A DNA stretch of 64,000 bases from assembly GCA_947567425.1 (NCBI GenBank), contig CANOLV010000004.1:1-64000 (forward strand), in the 5' to 3' direction. Position 1 is the stretch's first letter. Each line of letters starts with the position of its first letter. Below are positions 9,001 through 16,828 of the stretch, one piece after another. The DNA is from an uncultured Porphyromonadaceae bacterium. GTDB taxonomy: Bacteria > Bacteroidota > Bacteroidia > Bacteroidales > Muribaculaceae. The notes under the pieces are model-generated. The model was not told the DNA's origin. It did not search any database and worked only from the letters and a program-made list of their open reading frames with translations. The translations under genes were made by a program, and so were the position numbers.

Positions 9001-10532
9001 TCGGATGATACGCCTTCAGAGGTGGCGGTCACGGTGTAGTAGTAGGGGATGTATTCGGCATCGGAAGCGGCGACTTCGTCAATCAGCGAGGTCTCAGCGG
9101 TGGCTTCCGCCACTACCGTCTTGTCGGGATAGCGGGTCACCTTATAGGTCACAGCGTCGGCATTCATGTAGCCTCCGTTGACACCCTCGGTCACGGGATT
9201 CCAGCTGACGGTGAACTTTCCGTCGGCATATACGGCGCTGACTTCCGGCTTAACGGGCTTGTCTTTTCCCACATACATGAGCACCCTTGACTTCGGGCTT
9301 GATCCGACGGCATTGGCCACTGTGACGTAGAATTCACACTTCGCGGCCTTCTCGATAGTCACCGGAACCGATGTCGGGGCACCGCAGGTGGTGGTGCCTT
9401 CGGCTATCTTGGAGGTCTTGTTGAGGACGGTGTATGTAAGCTCGCCGGTCAGTTCGCTTCCGTCGAAGGCGGTGGTGGGCGCGTCGAACGTAATGTTGCC
9501 GGTCAGAGCGCCGTTGACGAATTCGGCCTTAAGGTTGTCTACGCGTGCAGGAGCTTTGTCCTGTGCAAGAGGGGTGGGGATGTACATGCCTACCACTTCC
9601 TCGTCGCCGGCAAAACGGCACAGGAGAGTCGCGGCACCGGTGGCGAGGTTCACTTCGTACAGCCGTCCGGATTCGTCGGCGGGACAAACAGACCAGAACA
9701 TGCGTCCGCTTACCGGATCGATGCAAGCCGATGTGAGGTATTTCGGAGTAACTCCGGTAGAGCCTACGTTGGTGATGTCGCCGGTTTCTTTATCGACCTT
9801 CATAAGCATGCCTGACATGTCGATGGCGTATAGCTGACCCTGTGCGTCAAAGGCGCAGGCGTTCCATCCGCGCTGCAGTTCGGCGATGATGATGCGCTTA
9901 TATGCTGAATAGTCCATACGTCCGAGTACGTAGCCGTCCTGTGCGTCGTTGTAGAAACATCCATAGACCTTGTCGGTGGTCGGATCGAGCGCGAGGTCGG
10001 TGGCCATGGTGCCGACTTTGACGCTGGAGTTCTTGGCTTTCTGATCCCAGAACGTGGTGTCCAGCTTTCGGATGTACATGGTGGTGAGCGCGCCGAAGCT
10101 ATTGGTCTCACCGGTATGCGCCATGTAACGGTCGCCGACTTCGACACCGCCACGGTTGGCGTAGATGTCCTCGCCTCCTACATATTCAAAGTTGCCGCCG
10201 AGTGTCATCGGCACCTTGTACATGGCACCTGTGGTGAAGGCTTCGTCAGATGAAAATGTGACGTTTCCATATATCACGGGCATATCTGCGCCGGAATATG
10301 CGGGAGCCATCACGGGCCCTGAACTGTAGACCCGGGTGAGCGGTCCTGTGAATTTGTGTGCGGAGTAGGTCTTGGTCTGCATCGGGACGAATTCCTTCTT
10401 CGCCTCACTCGCGGGTTGACTTACGCCGCCTGCCGGCAAGCCTTTTACCGGACCTCCGGCCAAAGTGTTGACGGGAGCGGCTATGGCCAAAACCAGCATC
10501 GATAAGGACAATGCGTAGAAATGTTTTCGCAT
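6048..10532 (-). CDS. Large secreted multidomain protein with type IX C-terminal sorting tail (paralogue 1)
   Basis: 1,494 residues with a Sec signal peptide (about 1-25). Residues 75-315 resemble beta-propeller repeats (ALDPTTDKVYGCFYND, AFDAQGQLYAIDMSG, CIDPVSGRMFWSVCP). Then come fibronectin III-like domains (about 330-525, 690-900, 1350-1420) alternating with choice-of-anchor J-like domains (about 525-690, 905-1070, 1185-1345; motifs DWLITPPI and DDWAISPRL) and a CARDB-like domain (about 1075-1175). The last 70 residues end in a type A sorting tail (VDGKVIY, GIYIVTVGSHAEKVIVK). It is probably exported by type IX secretion and displayed or released as an adhesin; the ligand is unknown. It is a clear paralogue of the gene at 35122. 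A remnant of an M6 protease propeptide lies 13 bases upstream, mirroring the intact protease-adhesin pair at the other locus. Confidence 0.8.
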   Translation of the reverse strand: MRKHFYALSLSMLVLAIAAPVNTLAGGPVKGLPAGGVSQPASEAKKEFVPMQTKTYSAHKFTGPLTRVYSSGPVMAPAYSGADMPVIYGNVTFSSDEAFTTGAMYKVPMTLGGNFEYVGGEDIYANRGGVEVGDRYMAHTGETNSFGALTTMYIRKLDTTFWDQKAKNSSVKVGTMATDLALDPTTDKVYGCFYNDAQDGYVLGRMDYSAYKRIIIAELQRGWNACAFDAQGQLYAIDMSGMLMKVDKETGDITNVGSTGVTPKYLTSACIDPVSGRMFWSVCPADESGRLYEVNLATGAATLLCRFAGDEEVVGMYIPTPLAQDKAPARVDNLKAEFVNGALTGNITFDAPTTAFDGSELTGELTYTVLNKTSKIAEGTTTCGAPTSVPVTIEKAAKCEFYVTVANAVGSSPKSRVLMYVGKDKPVKPEVSAVYADGKFTVSWNPVTEGVNGGYMNADAVTYKVTRYPDKTVVAEATAETSLIDEVAASDAEYIPYYYTVTATSEGVSSDAGQSNSIGLGQMVPPYSETFPNAAALSTFTIIDGNNDGKVWTYNLGKARIRENATLNMNDWLITPPIRLEKDKIYKFSMDLTTAKSYTECFEVRYGKGNTVADMTNVLIEVQEINAGDGRKFSAYVKADTDGLYYIGIHGMTKKNQFYIDVDNLMLEEGTTALIPEAPTKLAVAPDQNGALVADITFNAPAKNLLGNAIESLDKVEILRDGTVIDTKNQPAAGAAVSFKDETAPAGKHIYAVVGYNEHGRGWEAVDSAYVGINVPAAATKVTAKETANVGEVTVTWQTPTTDVDGFAINPELIKYDLVSVCGETTAVVAENLTANTYTYRVVDADTPQQFYYFQVNAKTSTGGTPALSASIPVGKADAVPYFESFADGATSHAIDGAPVVGDTSWALYTDTNSLGVTSADNDNGFAASSGEHGNDAAALFTGKIDLTGLTNPVLTFFAYNIPSSDGALNDRNIIEVLVKEGGVEKSLGEFKMNEITDKAGWAKVLVQLNKYAGKTVQLKWISKIASFKNTLIDNISVKEYLAYNLAAYAIDLPKKVLADTDFNVTVTVENAGSRKVEDYTVELYRDDKLIATKPGVAVEPGAMATVVFTTSVGTVSPESVSYHAVVKYDTDMDTSDNVSKKASATVKMPKYPVATNLRGSLDEQKAAVLAWDKPETESAPVSVTEGFESAESFAVNDVDEWTFIDLDESRTYGIGNVSFPNSNSPMAYIVFDGTFEGLAGEPADYAHSGVKALASFAAASKLNDDWAISPRLCGIAQKISFFAMSYHSDYIEKFEFYYSTTGTAIENFTKVGDTKEVPAQWTKYEFDVPEGSRYFAIRCVSPDRFIFLVDDVTFIPATPGDGLTLQGYNVYRDGVKINDSTIAEPTFTDATAENGLHTYVVTAVYDKGESAPSNSVDLTTSGIGNIEMSGAMVSVDGRTIVINGAEGVDVSILTVDGKVIYRESPAAQTVRYDASQGIYIVTVGSHAEKVIVK

Positions 10533-10545
10533 AATGATAGTGGTT

Positions 10546-10839
10546 TTAAATGAATGAATAAAAATGGATTGTTTTATAAATATTTAGTTTGCGCTTAATC
10601 CTACTGCCCAGGGCATATATGTCGGAACGGTGGAAAGCGGCACGGTATTCAACAAGCAGATAATCGTCCGCGGAGAGATAGTGGAGGCAGTTCCCGCTGT
10701 CGGTTGGCCTGACATCGGGAACTTTGCCGTCAGACAGGCTGATGCCGGTCAGTCCGGGCTTTGCTGGTATGGCATGTCCGGAGGCGGCTGACAGCAGGAG
10801 CATTGTCAGTGTCGCGGAGCGAATGCGGTTAATAGCCAT
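10546..10839 (-). pseudogene. Remnant of an M6-family metalloprotease (signal peptide and propeptide only)
   Basis: 97 residues. The stretch AIPAKPGLTGISLSDGK...YLSADDYLLVEYR...SDIYALGSRIKRKLN aligns with the N-terminus of the intact M6 protease at 32186 (AVPAKPGIVSMKQADG...YLTEDGYMLVEDK...ADIDADGVDVNSRIK). It has a signal peptide (MAINRIRSATLTMLLLSAAS) but none of the catalytic domain. After SRIKRKLN similarity stops and the frame runs out 13 bases before the secreted-protein gene. The simplest reading is that a deletion removed the protease body and left the propeptide fused to non-coding sequence. A retained stand-alone propeptide acting as an inhibitor is a less likely alternative. Confidence 0.65.
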
Positions 10840-11007
10840 TTATTAGCTGTAGATTGATATCGTAAAACAATTATAAGGAATGTCTCTTACTATTGATAGC
10901 GTGCGCTAAGGTATGTAAAAGATTGTAAATATGCAAGCGTATTGACATGAATTCAAACGCGGACAAAAAAAATAATTCATCTCTGAATGTATGTCGGGGG
11001 GATTTTG

Positions 11008-11015
11008 TACCTTTG
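11008..11015 (+). promoter_or_regulatory. -7 element TACCTTTG upstream of the DUF4199 gene
   Basis: TACCTTTG matches TAnnTTTG and ends 7 bases before the ATG at 11023. The -33 element is weak. Transcription would start at or very near the ATG, which excludes the upstream in-frame ATG at 10987 and suggests a leaderless or near-leaderless message. Confidence 0.5.
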
Positions 11016-11022
11016 TGGAGAT

Positions 11023-11574
11023 ATGGATAGTAATGAGTTACGTCAGCGGTCGCCTTATAAGCGCGGTGCCGATTACGGTGCTGTGTTCGGCGTTTATTTG
11101 AGCGTGCTGTTTTTACTGACGGCCTATTCCCTTGAGGTTCCCGGATGTTCGGTAGGGGCTTTCCTGCTGATGGTGCTGGTGCCGGTGGTCATATATGTCA
11201 TGCTCCGGCGGAGCTACGTGGCCGATATGGGCACCACCATATTCTCGTCGCTCTGGATGGAGGGCATAGTCATATTTGCCTGCGGAGGCCTCATCTCCGG
11301 TGCAGTGGCGGCCGTGTTCATGCGATGGATCGAACCTGACTATATAGAGCGTACGCTAAGGACGGTGATAGAGGTGTATGACTCGGGCGTGATGGGCGAC
11401 AACGGCGCGGAGGTGTCGGAGGTGCTTCAGGCCGCCTTAGACCAGAAGCGTGTGCCGAAAGTGGTGGAGCTTGTGGTTGACATGATATGGCTTGAGGTGT
11501 TCAGCGGCTCCATGCTGTCAATGCTTATGGCCGTGCTCGTTCAGGCGAGAGGGTATAAACCTAAAAAAGTATAA
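11023..11574 (+). CDS. DUF4199 membrane protein
   Basis: 183 residues from ATG 11023 (MDSNELRQRSPYKRG). Four hydrophobic segments (YGAVFGVYLSVLFLLTAYSL, VGAFLLMVLVPVVIYVML, WMEGIVIFACGGLISGAVAAVF, and one near the C-terminus) fit DUF4199, a Bacteroidetes inner-membrane family of unknown function. The next gene, a GT2 transferase, starts 2 bases after its stop; this DUF4199-GT2 pairing is common in the order and hints at a shared role in envelope lipid-linked sugar chemistry. The start at 11023 is preferred over 10987 because a promoter -7 element lies between them. Confidence 0.75.
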   Translation: MDSNELRQRSPYKRGADYGAVFGVYLSVLFLLTAYSLEVPGCSVGAFLLMVLVPVVIYVMLRRSYVADMGTTIFSSLWMEGIVIFACGGLISGAVAAVFMRWIEPDYIERTLRTVIEVYDSGVMGDNGAEVSEVLQAALDQKRVPKVVELVVDMIWLEVFSGSMLSMLMAVLVQARGYKPKKV

Positions 11575-11576
11575 GT

Positions 11577-12563
11577 ATGGATATTTCAGTGGTAGTTCCA
11601 TTATATAATGAGGCCGAATCGCTTCCAGAACTCGAATCGTGGATAGAACGGGTGATGAAAGAGAACGGCTTTTCGTATGAGGTTATTTTTGTCAACGACG
11701 GTTCCACGGACGATTCCTGGAATGTGATAAGACGGCTGAGTGAAAAGAACCCGGCGGTGAAGGGGGTGTCGTTCAGGCGAAACTACGGTAAATCGCCGGC
11801 TCTGAACACCGGTTTTGCGCGGGCCAAGGGCGACGTGGTGATCACTATGGACGCCGATCTGCAGGACAGCCCCGACGAGATTCCCGAACTATACCGCATG
11901 ATAACCGAGGAGAAGTATGACCTCGTGTCGGGGTGGAAGCAGAAGCGTTACGATCCGCTGTCGAAGACCATCCCTACGAAACTGTTCAATGCCACGGCCC
12001 GCAAAGTGAGTGGCATACATAATCTGCATGACTTCAACTGCGGCCTGAAAGCTTACCGGAGCCAGGTGGTCAAGCATATCGAAGTGTATGGCGACATGCA
12101 CCGCTATATACCGTACTTGGCTAAAAATGCAGGCTTTAAGAGAATAGGCGAAAAGGTGGTCCACCACCAGGCGCGAAAATACGGTACCACCAAGTTCGGG
12201 CTTGACCGCTTTGTCAACGGCTACCTTGATCTAGGCACGCTCTGGTTCACGTCGAAATTCGGAGTGAAACCGATGCATCTGTTCGGACTTCTCGGCAGTC
12301 TGATGTTCTTTTTAGGACTGATAGCCGTGGCTGTGGTGGGATTCACCAAGCTATATAACATGCACAACGGACTGCACTACACGCTGGTGACAGATTCGCC
12401 GTACTTTTATCTCGCCTTGACGCTGATGCTTCTCGGCTCACAGCTGTTTCTGGCAGGATTCATAGGCGAGCTTGTGGTGCGCAATTCTCCGCGCAGGAAT
12501 GATTATGAGATTGATGAGGAAATAATCACGTCAGGCGCCATCCCGGAGGCCGACGTCAAATAA
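11577..12563 (+). CDS. Family 2 glycosyltransferase of the DPM1/GtrB type
   Basis: 328 residues. The N-terminal GT-A domain (1-230) carries VVVPLYNEAESLPE, the nucleotide-binding FVNDGSTDDSW, and the metal-binding DADLQDSPDE. Two membrane segments follow at about 235-260 and 275-300. This layout is that of enzymes that move a sugar from a nucleotide donor to a polyprenyl phosphate at the inner membrane (dolichyl-phosphate mannosyltransferase, GtrB). The exact sugar cannot be read from sequence. It follows the DUF4199 gene by 2 bases and is probably co-transcribed with it; the nitroreductase gene starts 20 bases later. Confidence 0.88.
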   Translation: MDISVVVPLYNEAESLPELESWIERVMKENGFSYEVIFVNDGSTDDSWNVIRRLSEKNPAVKGVSFRRNYGKSPALNTGFARAKGDVVITMDADLQDSPDEIPELYRMITEEKYDLVSGWKQKRYDPLSKTIPTKLFNATARKVSGIHNLHDFNCGLKAYRSQVVKHIEVYGDMHRYIPYLAKNAGFKRIGEKVVHHQARKYGTTKFGLDRFVNGYLDLGTLWFTSKFGVKPMHLFGLLGSLMFFLGLIAVAVVGFTKLYNMHNGLHYTLVTDSPYFYLALTLMLLGSQLFLAGFIGELVVRNSPRRNDYEIDEEIITSGAIPEADVK

Positions 12564-12583
12564 ACAGATCATAAATACAGACA

Positions 12584-13114
12584 ATGAACGCATATCCGCA
12601 ATTTTACAATATCGTGGCTTCGAGATATTCATGCCGTAAATACACTTCGGCACCTGTCGACCGCGAACTTCTGATGGCGATGCTCGACACCGCCCGCCTT
12701 GCTCCCTCGGCCTGCAACCGTCAGCCATGGCAATTTCTTGTGCTTGACACTGAGGAATCGCGCCGTCCCGTGCTCGAATGCTACGACCGTGAATGGATGA
12801 AAAACATTCCCGTGTTCATCGTGGCGCTCGGCTTGAAGGATGAGGCATGGGTGCGCCAGTACGATAATAAGAACCATCTGGACATCGACCTGGCCATTGC
12901 AGTAGAACATCTCTGTCTGGCCGCCACGTCGCTCGGCCTGGGTACGTGCTGGATATGCCATTTCGATCCTGAGGCTCTCGGCGCGAAGCTCGGATTGCCC
13001 GAAGGGGTGGTGCCGGTGGCTATTCTGCCGGTGGGATATCCTGATCCGGAGACAGCCGCGCCCAAGAAGAACAGAAAGACATTTGACGAGATAGTTAAAT
13101 GGGAAAAGTATTAG
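12584..13114 (+). CDS. Nitroreductase-family flavoprotein
   Basis: 176 residues, a normal length for a single-domain FMN-dependent nitroreductase. It shows the FMN-binding N-terminal pattern SRYSCRKYTSAPVD, the APSACNRQPW segment, and the C-terminal LPVGYPDPETAAPKK. Such enzymes use NAD(P)H to reduce nitro compounds, quinones or flavins in the cytoplasm; the substrate is unknown. The end overlaps the next gene by 16 bases, so the two are translationally linked. Confidence 0.9.
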   Translation: MNAYPQFYNIVASRYSCRKYTSAPVDRELLMAMLDTARLAPSACNRQPWQFLVLDTEESRRPVLECYDREWMKNIPVFIVALGLKDEAWVRQYDNKNHLDIDLAIAVEHLCLAATSLGLGTCWICHFDPEALGAKLGLPEGVVPVAILPVGYPDPETAAPKKNRKTFDEIVKWEKY

Positions 13115-13683
13115 TCATATTGTCCATGGCGGCGGTCGCGGCCATGATCGGCGGATGCAACACCACCGGCTGTGTCGACAATAAGAGTTCGATACCGTTG
13201 GCCGGATTTTACTCATACGAGACCCTCGGAGCCATCTCTCTGAGCAACATCTCGGTCGGAGGAGTGGGGGCACCCGGCGATTCGCTGTTGCTCGACCATA
13301 CATCGGCCGCAGAGGTCTATCTGCCTTTCAGGTCGCTTCATGAGGAGACTGTGTTCTTTATCCGGTATGAGGATACCGGCGAAAGTGACGAGCCTGATCC
13401 TGACAGTCCGGACGAAGGCGGGGATTCCTCCGATCCGGCAGAATCAGCTCCGTCGCGTGCTGTGCCTGCAGTCGAGGACACGCTGACATTCCGCTACGAG
13501 CGCATCCCATATTTTGCTTCGGAGGACTGCGGCGCCATGTTCCGCTACCGAGTGACCGAGTTTAATGCCACACGCCATTTCATAGACTCTATCGCGCTCG
13601 TCGACAGCATGATCACCAATGCCGACCGCCAGACCATACAGATTTATTTCAGGACGCAGCAACCGGATAATCCGCAACAATAA
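13099..13683 (+). CDS. DUF6452-type lipoprotein
   Basis: 194 residues. A lipoprotein signal (VAAMIGGC, Cys20) is followed by a beta-rich region and an acidic low-complexity insert (DEPDPDSPDEGGDSSDP, about 95-111), then a C-terminal stretch TLTFRYERIPYFASEDCG and later FRTQQP. It resembles the DUF6452 family of Bacteroidales, which usually sits beside DUF6048 proteins, as here. It starts inside the end of the nitroreductase gene and its stop overlaps the next ATG (TAATG). Probably anchored in the outer membrane as partner of the next protein; function unknown. Confidence 0.65.
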   Translation: MGKVLVILSMAAVAAMIGGCNTTGCVDNKSSIPLAGFYSYETLGAISLSNISVGGVGAPGDSLLLDHTSAAEVYLPFRSLHEETVFFIRYEDTGESDEPDPDSPDEGGDSSDPAESAPSRAVPAVEDTLTFRYERIPYFASEDCGAMFRYRVTEFNATRHFIDSIALVDSMITNADRQTIQIYFRTQQPDNPQQ

Positions 13684-14609
13684 TGAGCTATTTAAGATAT
13701 TTCATAATATGCCTTTTGGCCGGGTTGGCTTTGGCTTCTTCCGCACAAAGGCGTGTCACACCGGTGAAGAATCCCGACAACGAACCCAGTAAGACGGAGA
13801 CTAAGAAGAGCGACACCGCCACTAAGGGCCCGGGAGAGTCAGGTGTGCCTGAGCGTCCGGCAAGTGTGGTGGAGATGCGCGACATGCATGGCCATATAGT
13901 GCTTGTAGATACGATATCGGGTGTGGAGTACCGCGACACGATTCTCACGCAGGCGCCGAAACTGATCTATCCGTTTGCAGAGTCCGTGAGCGTCGGGGTC
14001 AATCTCTGGGATCCCGTGATGAGGGCCTTGGGACAGAAGTATGGACTGATCGGTTTTTGGGGTGAATTCAGCATACATAACTGGTTCAAGCCCTATGTAG
14101 AGATAGGATTTGGCATGGCCGATAACACCCCGAAGGATGAAAACTATACTTATAAGTCGTCGATGGCTCCATACTTCAAGCTTGGACTGAACTACAATTT
14201 CCTGTATAACTCCAATCCGAACTATTCCGTCTATCTCGGCCTCCGCTACGGCATGAGCCACTTCAACTATCAGATAGACAATGTGGTGGTGGATCAGGGA
14301 TATTGGGACGAGAATCAGACGATTAATGTGCCTAAACAATCGGCCACCGTGGGCTACGCCGAGTTTTTGGTGGGTCTGAAAGTAATGATAGTCAAGAACT
14401 TTTATCTTGGCTGGGAGCTTAAGGCGCACACTTTGCTCCACAGGGGATCGCATGTCAACGGCAATCCCTGGTATATACCGGGATATGGAACGGATCCGTC
14501 GTTGTTTACGGGGAGTTTTTCGGTCAGCTATCGGTTGCCTTTAGGCAAAAAAGTCGATGCGAAATCGGAGCCGGTGCCTCCCGGAGCCGATGCCGATGCC
14601 GTGGAATGA
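13683..14609 (+). CDS. DUF6048-type outer-membrane protein
   Basis: 308 residues: a signal peptide (MSYLRYFIICLLAGLALASSA), a charged linker rich in Lys/Thr/Pro (about 25-60), and from about 95 a series of amphipathic beta strands with aromatic ends (SVSVGVNLWDPVMRALG, YVEIGFGMADN, PYFKLGLNYNFLYN, YSVYLGLRYGMSHF, GSFSVSYRLPLGKK) as in small outer-membrane barrels. DUF6048 is my best family match. The start codon overlaps the stop of the DUF6452 gene, which suggests that the two work together in the envelope. Function unknown. Confidence 0.65.
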   Translation: MSYLRYFIICLLAGLALASSAQRRVTPVKNPDNEPSKTETKKSDTATKGPGESGVPERPASVVEMRDMHGHIVLVDTISGVEYRDTILTQAPKLIYPFAESVSVGVNLWDPVMRALGQKYGLIGFWGEFSIHNWFKPYVEIGFGMADNTPKDENYTYKSSMAPYFKLGLNYNFLYNSNPNYSVYLGLRYGMSHFNYQIDNVVVDQGYWDENQTINVPKQSATVGYAEFLVGLKVMIVKNFYLGWELKAHTLLHRGSHVNGNPWYIPGYGTDPSLFTGSFSVSYRLPLGKKVDAKSEPVPPGADADAVE

Positions 14610-14652
14610 CAGCACACTGCTGTTAAAAAATGTTATATATATTTAGCTCTTA

Positions 14653-14683
14653 TTCGCCGATAAGTGCTAAATAATTATATTTG
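14653..14683 (+). promoter_or_regulatory. Promoter upstream of the 3'-5' exonuclease gene
   Basis: TATATTTG at 14676-14683 matches TAnnTTTG exactly; TTCG at 14653-14656, 19 bases upstream, is a weak -33 element. The ATG at 14733 is about 50 bases downstream. Confidence 0.6.
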
Positions 14684-14732
14684 TGAGAATCGAAGCCGTG
14701 TCTTTTCATTCGGGGAAATTTATTATATGTAG

Positions 14733-15368
14733 ATGAATCTGAATACACTGATATTATCAATAAGTAAAGAGCAACTTGGATCGTTGCCCACTGTCACATA
14801 TCCGGGTCATATTGTTGTGGTAAACACCGCGGAGCAGGCCGTCAGTGCGCTTGAGACTATCAGCCGGTATCCTGTGGTGGGATTTGACACAGAGACTAAG
14901 CCTTCTTTCAGAAAGGGTAAGACAAATCCCGTGGCGTTGATACAGATATCGGTGGGCGATTGTTGCTATTTGTTCAGAATCAGTAAGTTCGGATTTATTC
15001 CCGAATTCCGTCGTTTTTTTGAGAACAAGTCCATACTTAAGATAGGGCTGTCGCTCAAGGACGACTTTCATGTATTGCACAAGACCCTTGAGTTTGAACC
15101 GGACGGCTTCGTCGATCTGCAGGAGTATGTCAAAGGCTATCATATCCATGACATAAGCCTGCAAAAAATCTATGCCATCATATTTAAGGAGAAGATTTCC
15201 AAGAGCCAGAGGCTGTCAAACTGGGAAGCGTCGTCGCTTACTGAGCCACAGCAGATGTATGCCTCGATCGATGCCTGGGCTTGTCTGAAGATATACAACT
15301 GTCTGAGTTCCGGAGCTTTCAATCCTGAGGATTCTGAGTTTGTGGCATCTGCCGACATGGCTGAATGA
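14733..15368 (+). CDS. RNase D-like 3'-5' exonuclease (DEDDy)
   Basis: 211 residues with the three exonuclease motifs of the DEDD superfamily: VVGFDTETKPS (Exo I, DxE), LKIGLSLKDDFHVL (Exo II, Asp), and YASIDAWACLKIY (Exo III, YxxxD, the DEDDy type). It contains only the catalytic domain and no HRDC domain, as in the short stand-alone proteins common in Bacteroidales. It should remove nucleotides from RNA or DNA 3' ends with two divalent metals; the substrate is unknown. It has its own promoter and is followed 27 bases later by a small membrane protein. Confidence 0.88.
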   Translation: MNLNTLILSISKEQLGSLPTVTYPGHIVVVNTAEQAVSALETISRYPVVGFDTETKPSFRKGKTNPVALIQISVGDCCYLFRISKFGFIPEFRRFFENKSILKIGLSLKDDFHVLHKTLEFEPDGFVDLQEYVKGYHIHDISLQKIYAIIFKEKISKSQRLSNWEASSLTEPQQMYASIDAWACLKIYNCLSSGAFNPEDSEFVASADMAE

Positions 15369-15395
15369 TATTGAACTAACTATTTATACATACCC

Positions 15396-15608
15396 ATGAA
15401 AAAGTCGACTTACATACCTTTGCTGCTTCTGATATATCTTGGCGTGATGAGTTATATCGGCAGGGGAGAATTTTTTGCCGGACATTACTTTTATTATTTC
15501 GGTATAATAGGGGCTACGCTGTTGTGCATAGTGCTGCTCCACTTCTTTATGAAGAAACGCGATGCTATGCGCCGCGACAGGGAGAACGATATGAAGCGCG
15601 GCCTGTAG
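15396..15608 (+). CDS. Small two-helix membrane protein
   Basis: 70 residues with two membrane segments (YIPLLLLIYLGVMSYIG and YYFGIIGATLLCIVLLHFFM) and a basic cytoplasmic tail (KKRDAMRRDRENDMKRG). No family recognised. The ATG lies 27 bases after the exonuclease stop and the gene is convergent with the ABC permease gene 17 bases beyond. The clear membrane-tail layout makes it a likely real gene. Confidence 0.6.
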   Translation: MKKSTYIPLLLLIYLGVMSYIGRGEFFAGHYFYYFGIIGATLLCIVLLHFFMKKRDAMRRDRENDMKRGL

Positions 15609-15625
15609 CGCAGGGTGGTGAACGG

Positions 15626-16828
15626 TCAATAGTAGTACTGCCTCATGCGGCGGCGGATGAATGAAAAGTTCAGGAGGCTGACCGCTACGGTCACGGCTGT
15701 GCCTATCCCGATGACCGGCCATGGGCTGAAGAATTCCAGATCAAGACTTGCAAGAGCGGAGTGCATGGCTGTGCGTGCGGCGAGCATTGCCACGACGGAT
15801 GCCGTGCATACCGCCAGATTGATGACCGCTACCATGCGGCAGTATTGATGTGCCACTTGTGCCGGGGTGTAGCCGAGTGACATAAGGTTATGGAGCTTGT
15901 CGCGGTTCTTCTGAAGCAGCAGGTTTATGCTCAGCATAAGGATGAAGAATGCGAGCAGGCTTATGGCCGCTCCTATTCCGACCACTACGGCGGTCAGAAC
16001 CGACAGAAAGTATGCGGCTGTTGATGTGTCACGGTTGTCGCCGGCCGACTCCAGGCGGTGTTCCTCCAGATATTTCCCTATCGCCGGATCGCCGGGTCTG
16101 CTCAGTTCGACTATTATGCGGGAGGTCTCCGGGAGTCCTTCGCCGAAATTGTCGTTTGCCCATGTCATAAATGCCTCCGGCACGGCTATGGTGTTGAGGC
16201 GTGAGCTGAATCCGACTATTCGTGCCGGAATCCATTCTTGGCGCCCTCGTCCGCTGATTGATACTCTCAGAGGCACAAGTCCGATCATGCTTTCGCTCAG
16301 GCGCGGAAGTCCGTGCGACGACGCGAATCCGAAATTGTATAGCGTGAGATAGTCTTTGCTTAGTACTACCGGAATCTCAGGATGTGCGGGGTCAAATGTC
16401 CATCCCGGCGGCGTGATGTCGAAAAAGTCGTCAGGTACGGATTCGAAGAACAGTGAAGTGCTTATGCTCCGTGAACCCATGTCGAGCGAAGCCGCCACAT
16501 TGTATCTCGCCGACGTGAACGTACCCACGCTTCTGGCCCAGTCCTGGCGTCTGATGTCGGCTATTGTCGTAGAGTCGATGATCGCCGAATTGCCTCCTGT
16601 CAATGATCCCAGTCCGCTGACTTTTGGGGAAATGCAGATGTAGTCGCGGGACAGGAATGTGTCGTCGTCGCTGAATATCGAGGAGATTTCCATATAAAAT
16701 TGGAGGGCGGTAAGAATAATGGCGAGTCCGACGAAATTGGACAGCGCGTAGCCGCAAAGCTGTGCGGCGCTGATATTGCGGCGGAGCAGACGCCAGATCA
16801 GATTATCGTTATTTCCGGTCAGGTTCAT
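15626..16828 (-). CDS. FtsX/MacB-type ABC transporter permease
   Basis: 400 residues from ATG 16828, which overlaps the stop of the ATPase gene. There is one N-terminal membrane segment (about 30-50, LSNFVGLAIILTALQFYM), a large extracytoplasmic domain (about 55-270), and three C-terminal segments (AVVVGIGAAISLLAFFILMLSI, VAVINLAVCTASVVAMLAA, WPVIGIGTAVTVAVSLLNF). This is the FtsX-like permease layout used by MacB and Lol-type machines that work on substrates in the periplasm rather than pumping through the membrane. An upstream in-frame extension reads through the ATPase gene and is rejected. It forms an operon with the ATPase and the DUF4836 gene. Confidence 0.82.
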   Translation of the reverse strand: MNLTGNNDNLIWRLLRRNISAAQLCGYALSNFVGLAIILTALQFYMEISSIFSDDDTFLSRDYICISPKVSGLGSLTGGNSAIIDSTTIADIRRQDWARSVGTFTSARYNVAASLDMGSRSISTSLFFESVPDDFFDITPPGWTFDPAHPEIPVVLSKDYLTLYNFGFASSHGLPRLSESMIGLVPLRVSISGRGRQEWIPARIVGFSSRLNTIAVPEAFMTWANDNFGEGLPETSRIIVELSRPGDPAIGKYLEEHRLESAGDNRDTSTAAYFLSVLTAVVVGIGAAISLLAFFILMLSINLLLQKNRDKLHNLMSLGYTPAQVAHQYCRMVAVINLAVCTASVVAMLAARTAMHSALASLDLEFFSPWPVIGIGTAVTVAVSLLNFSFIRRRMRQYYY

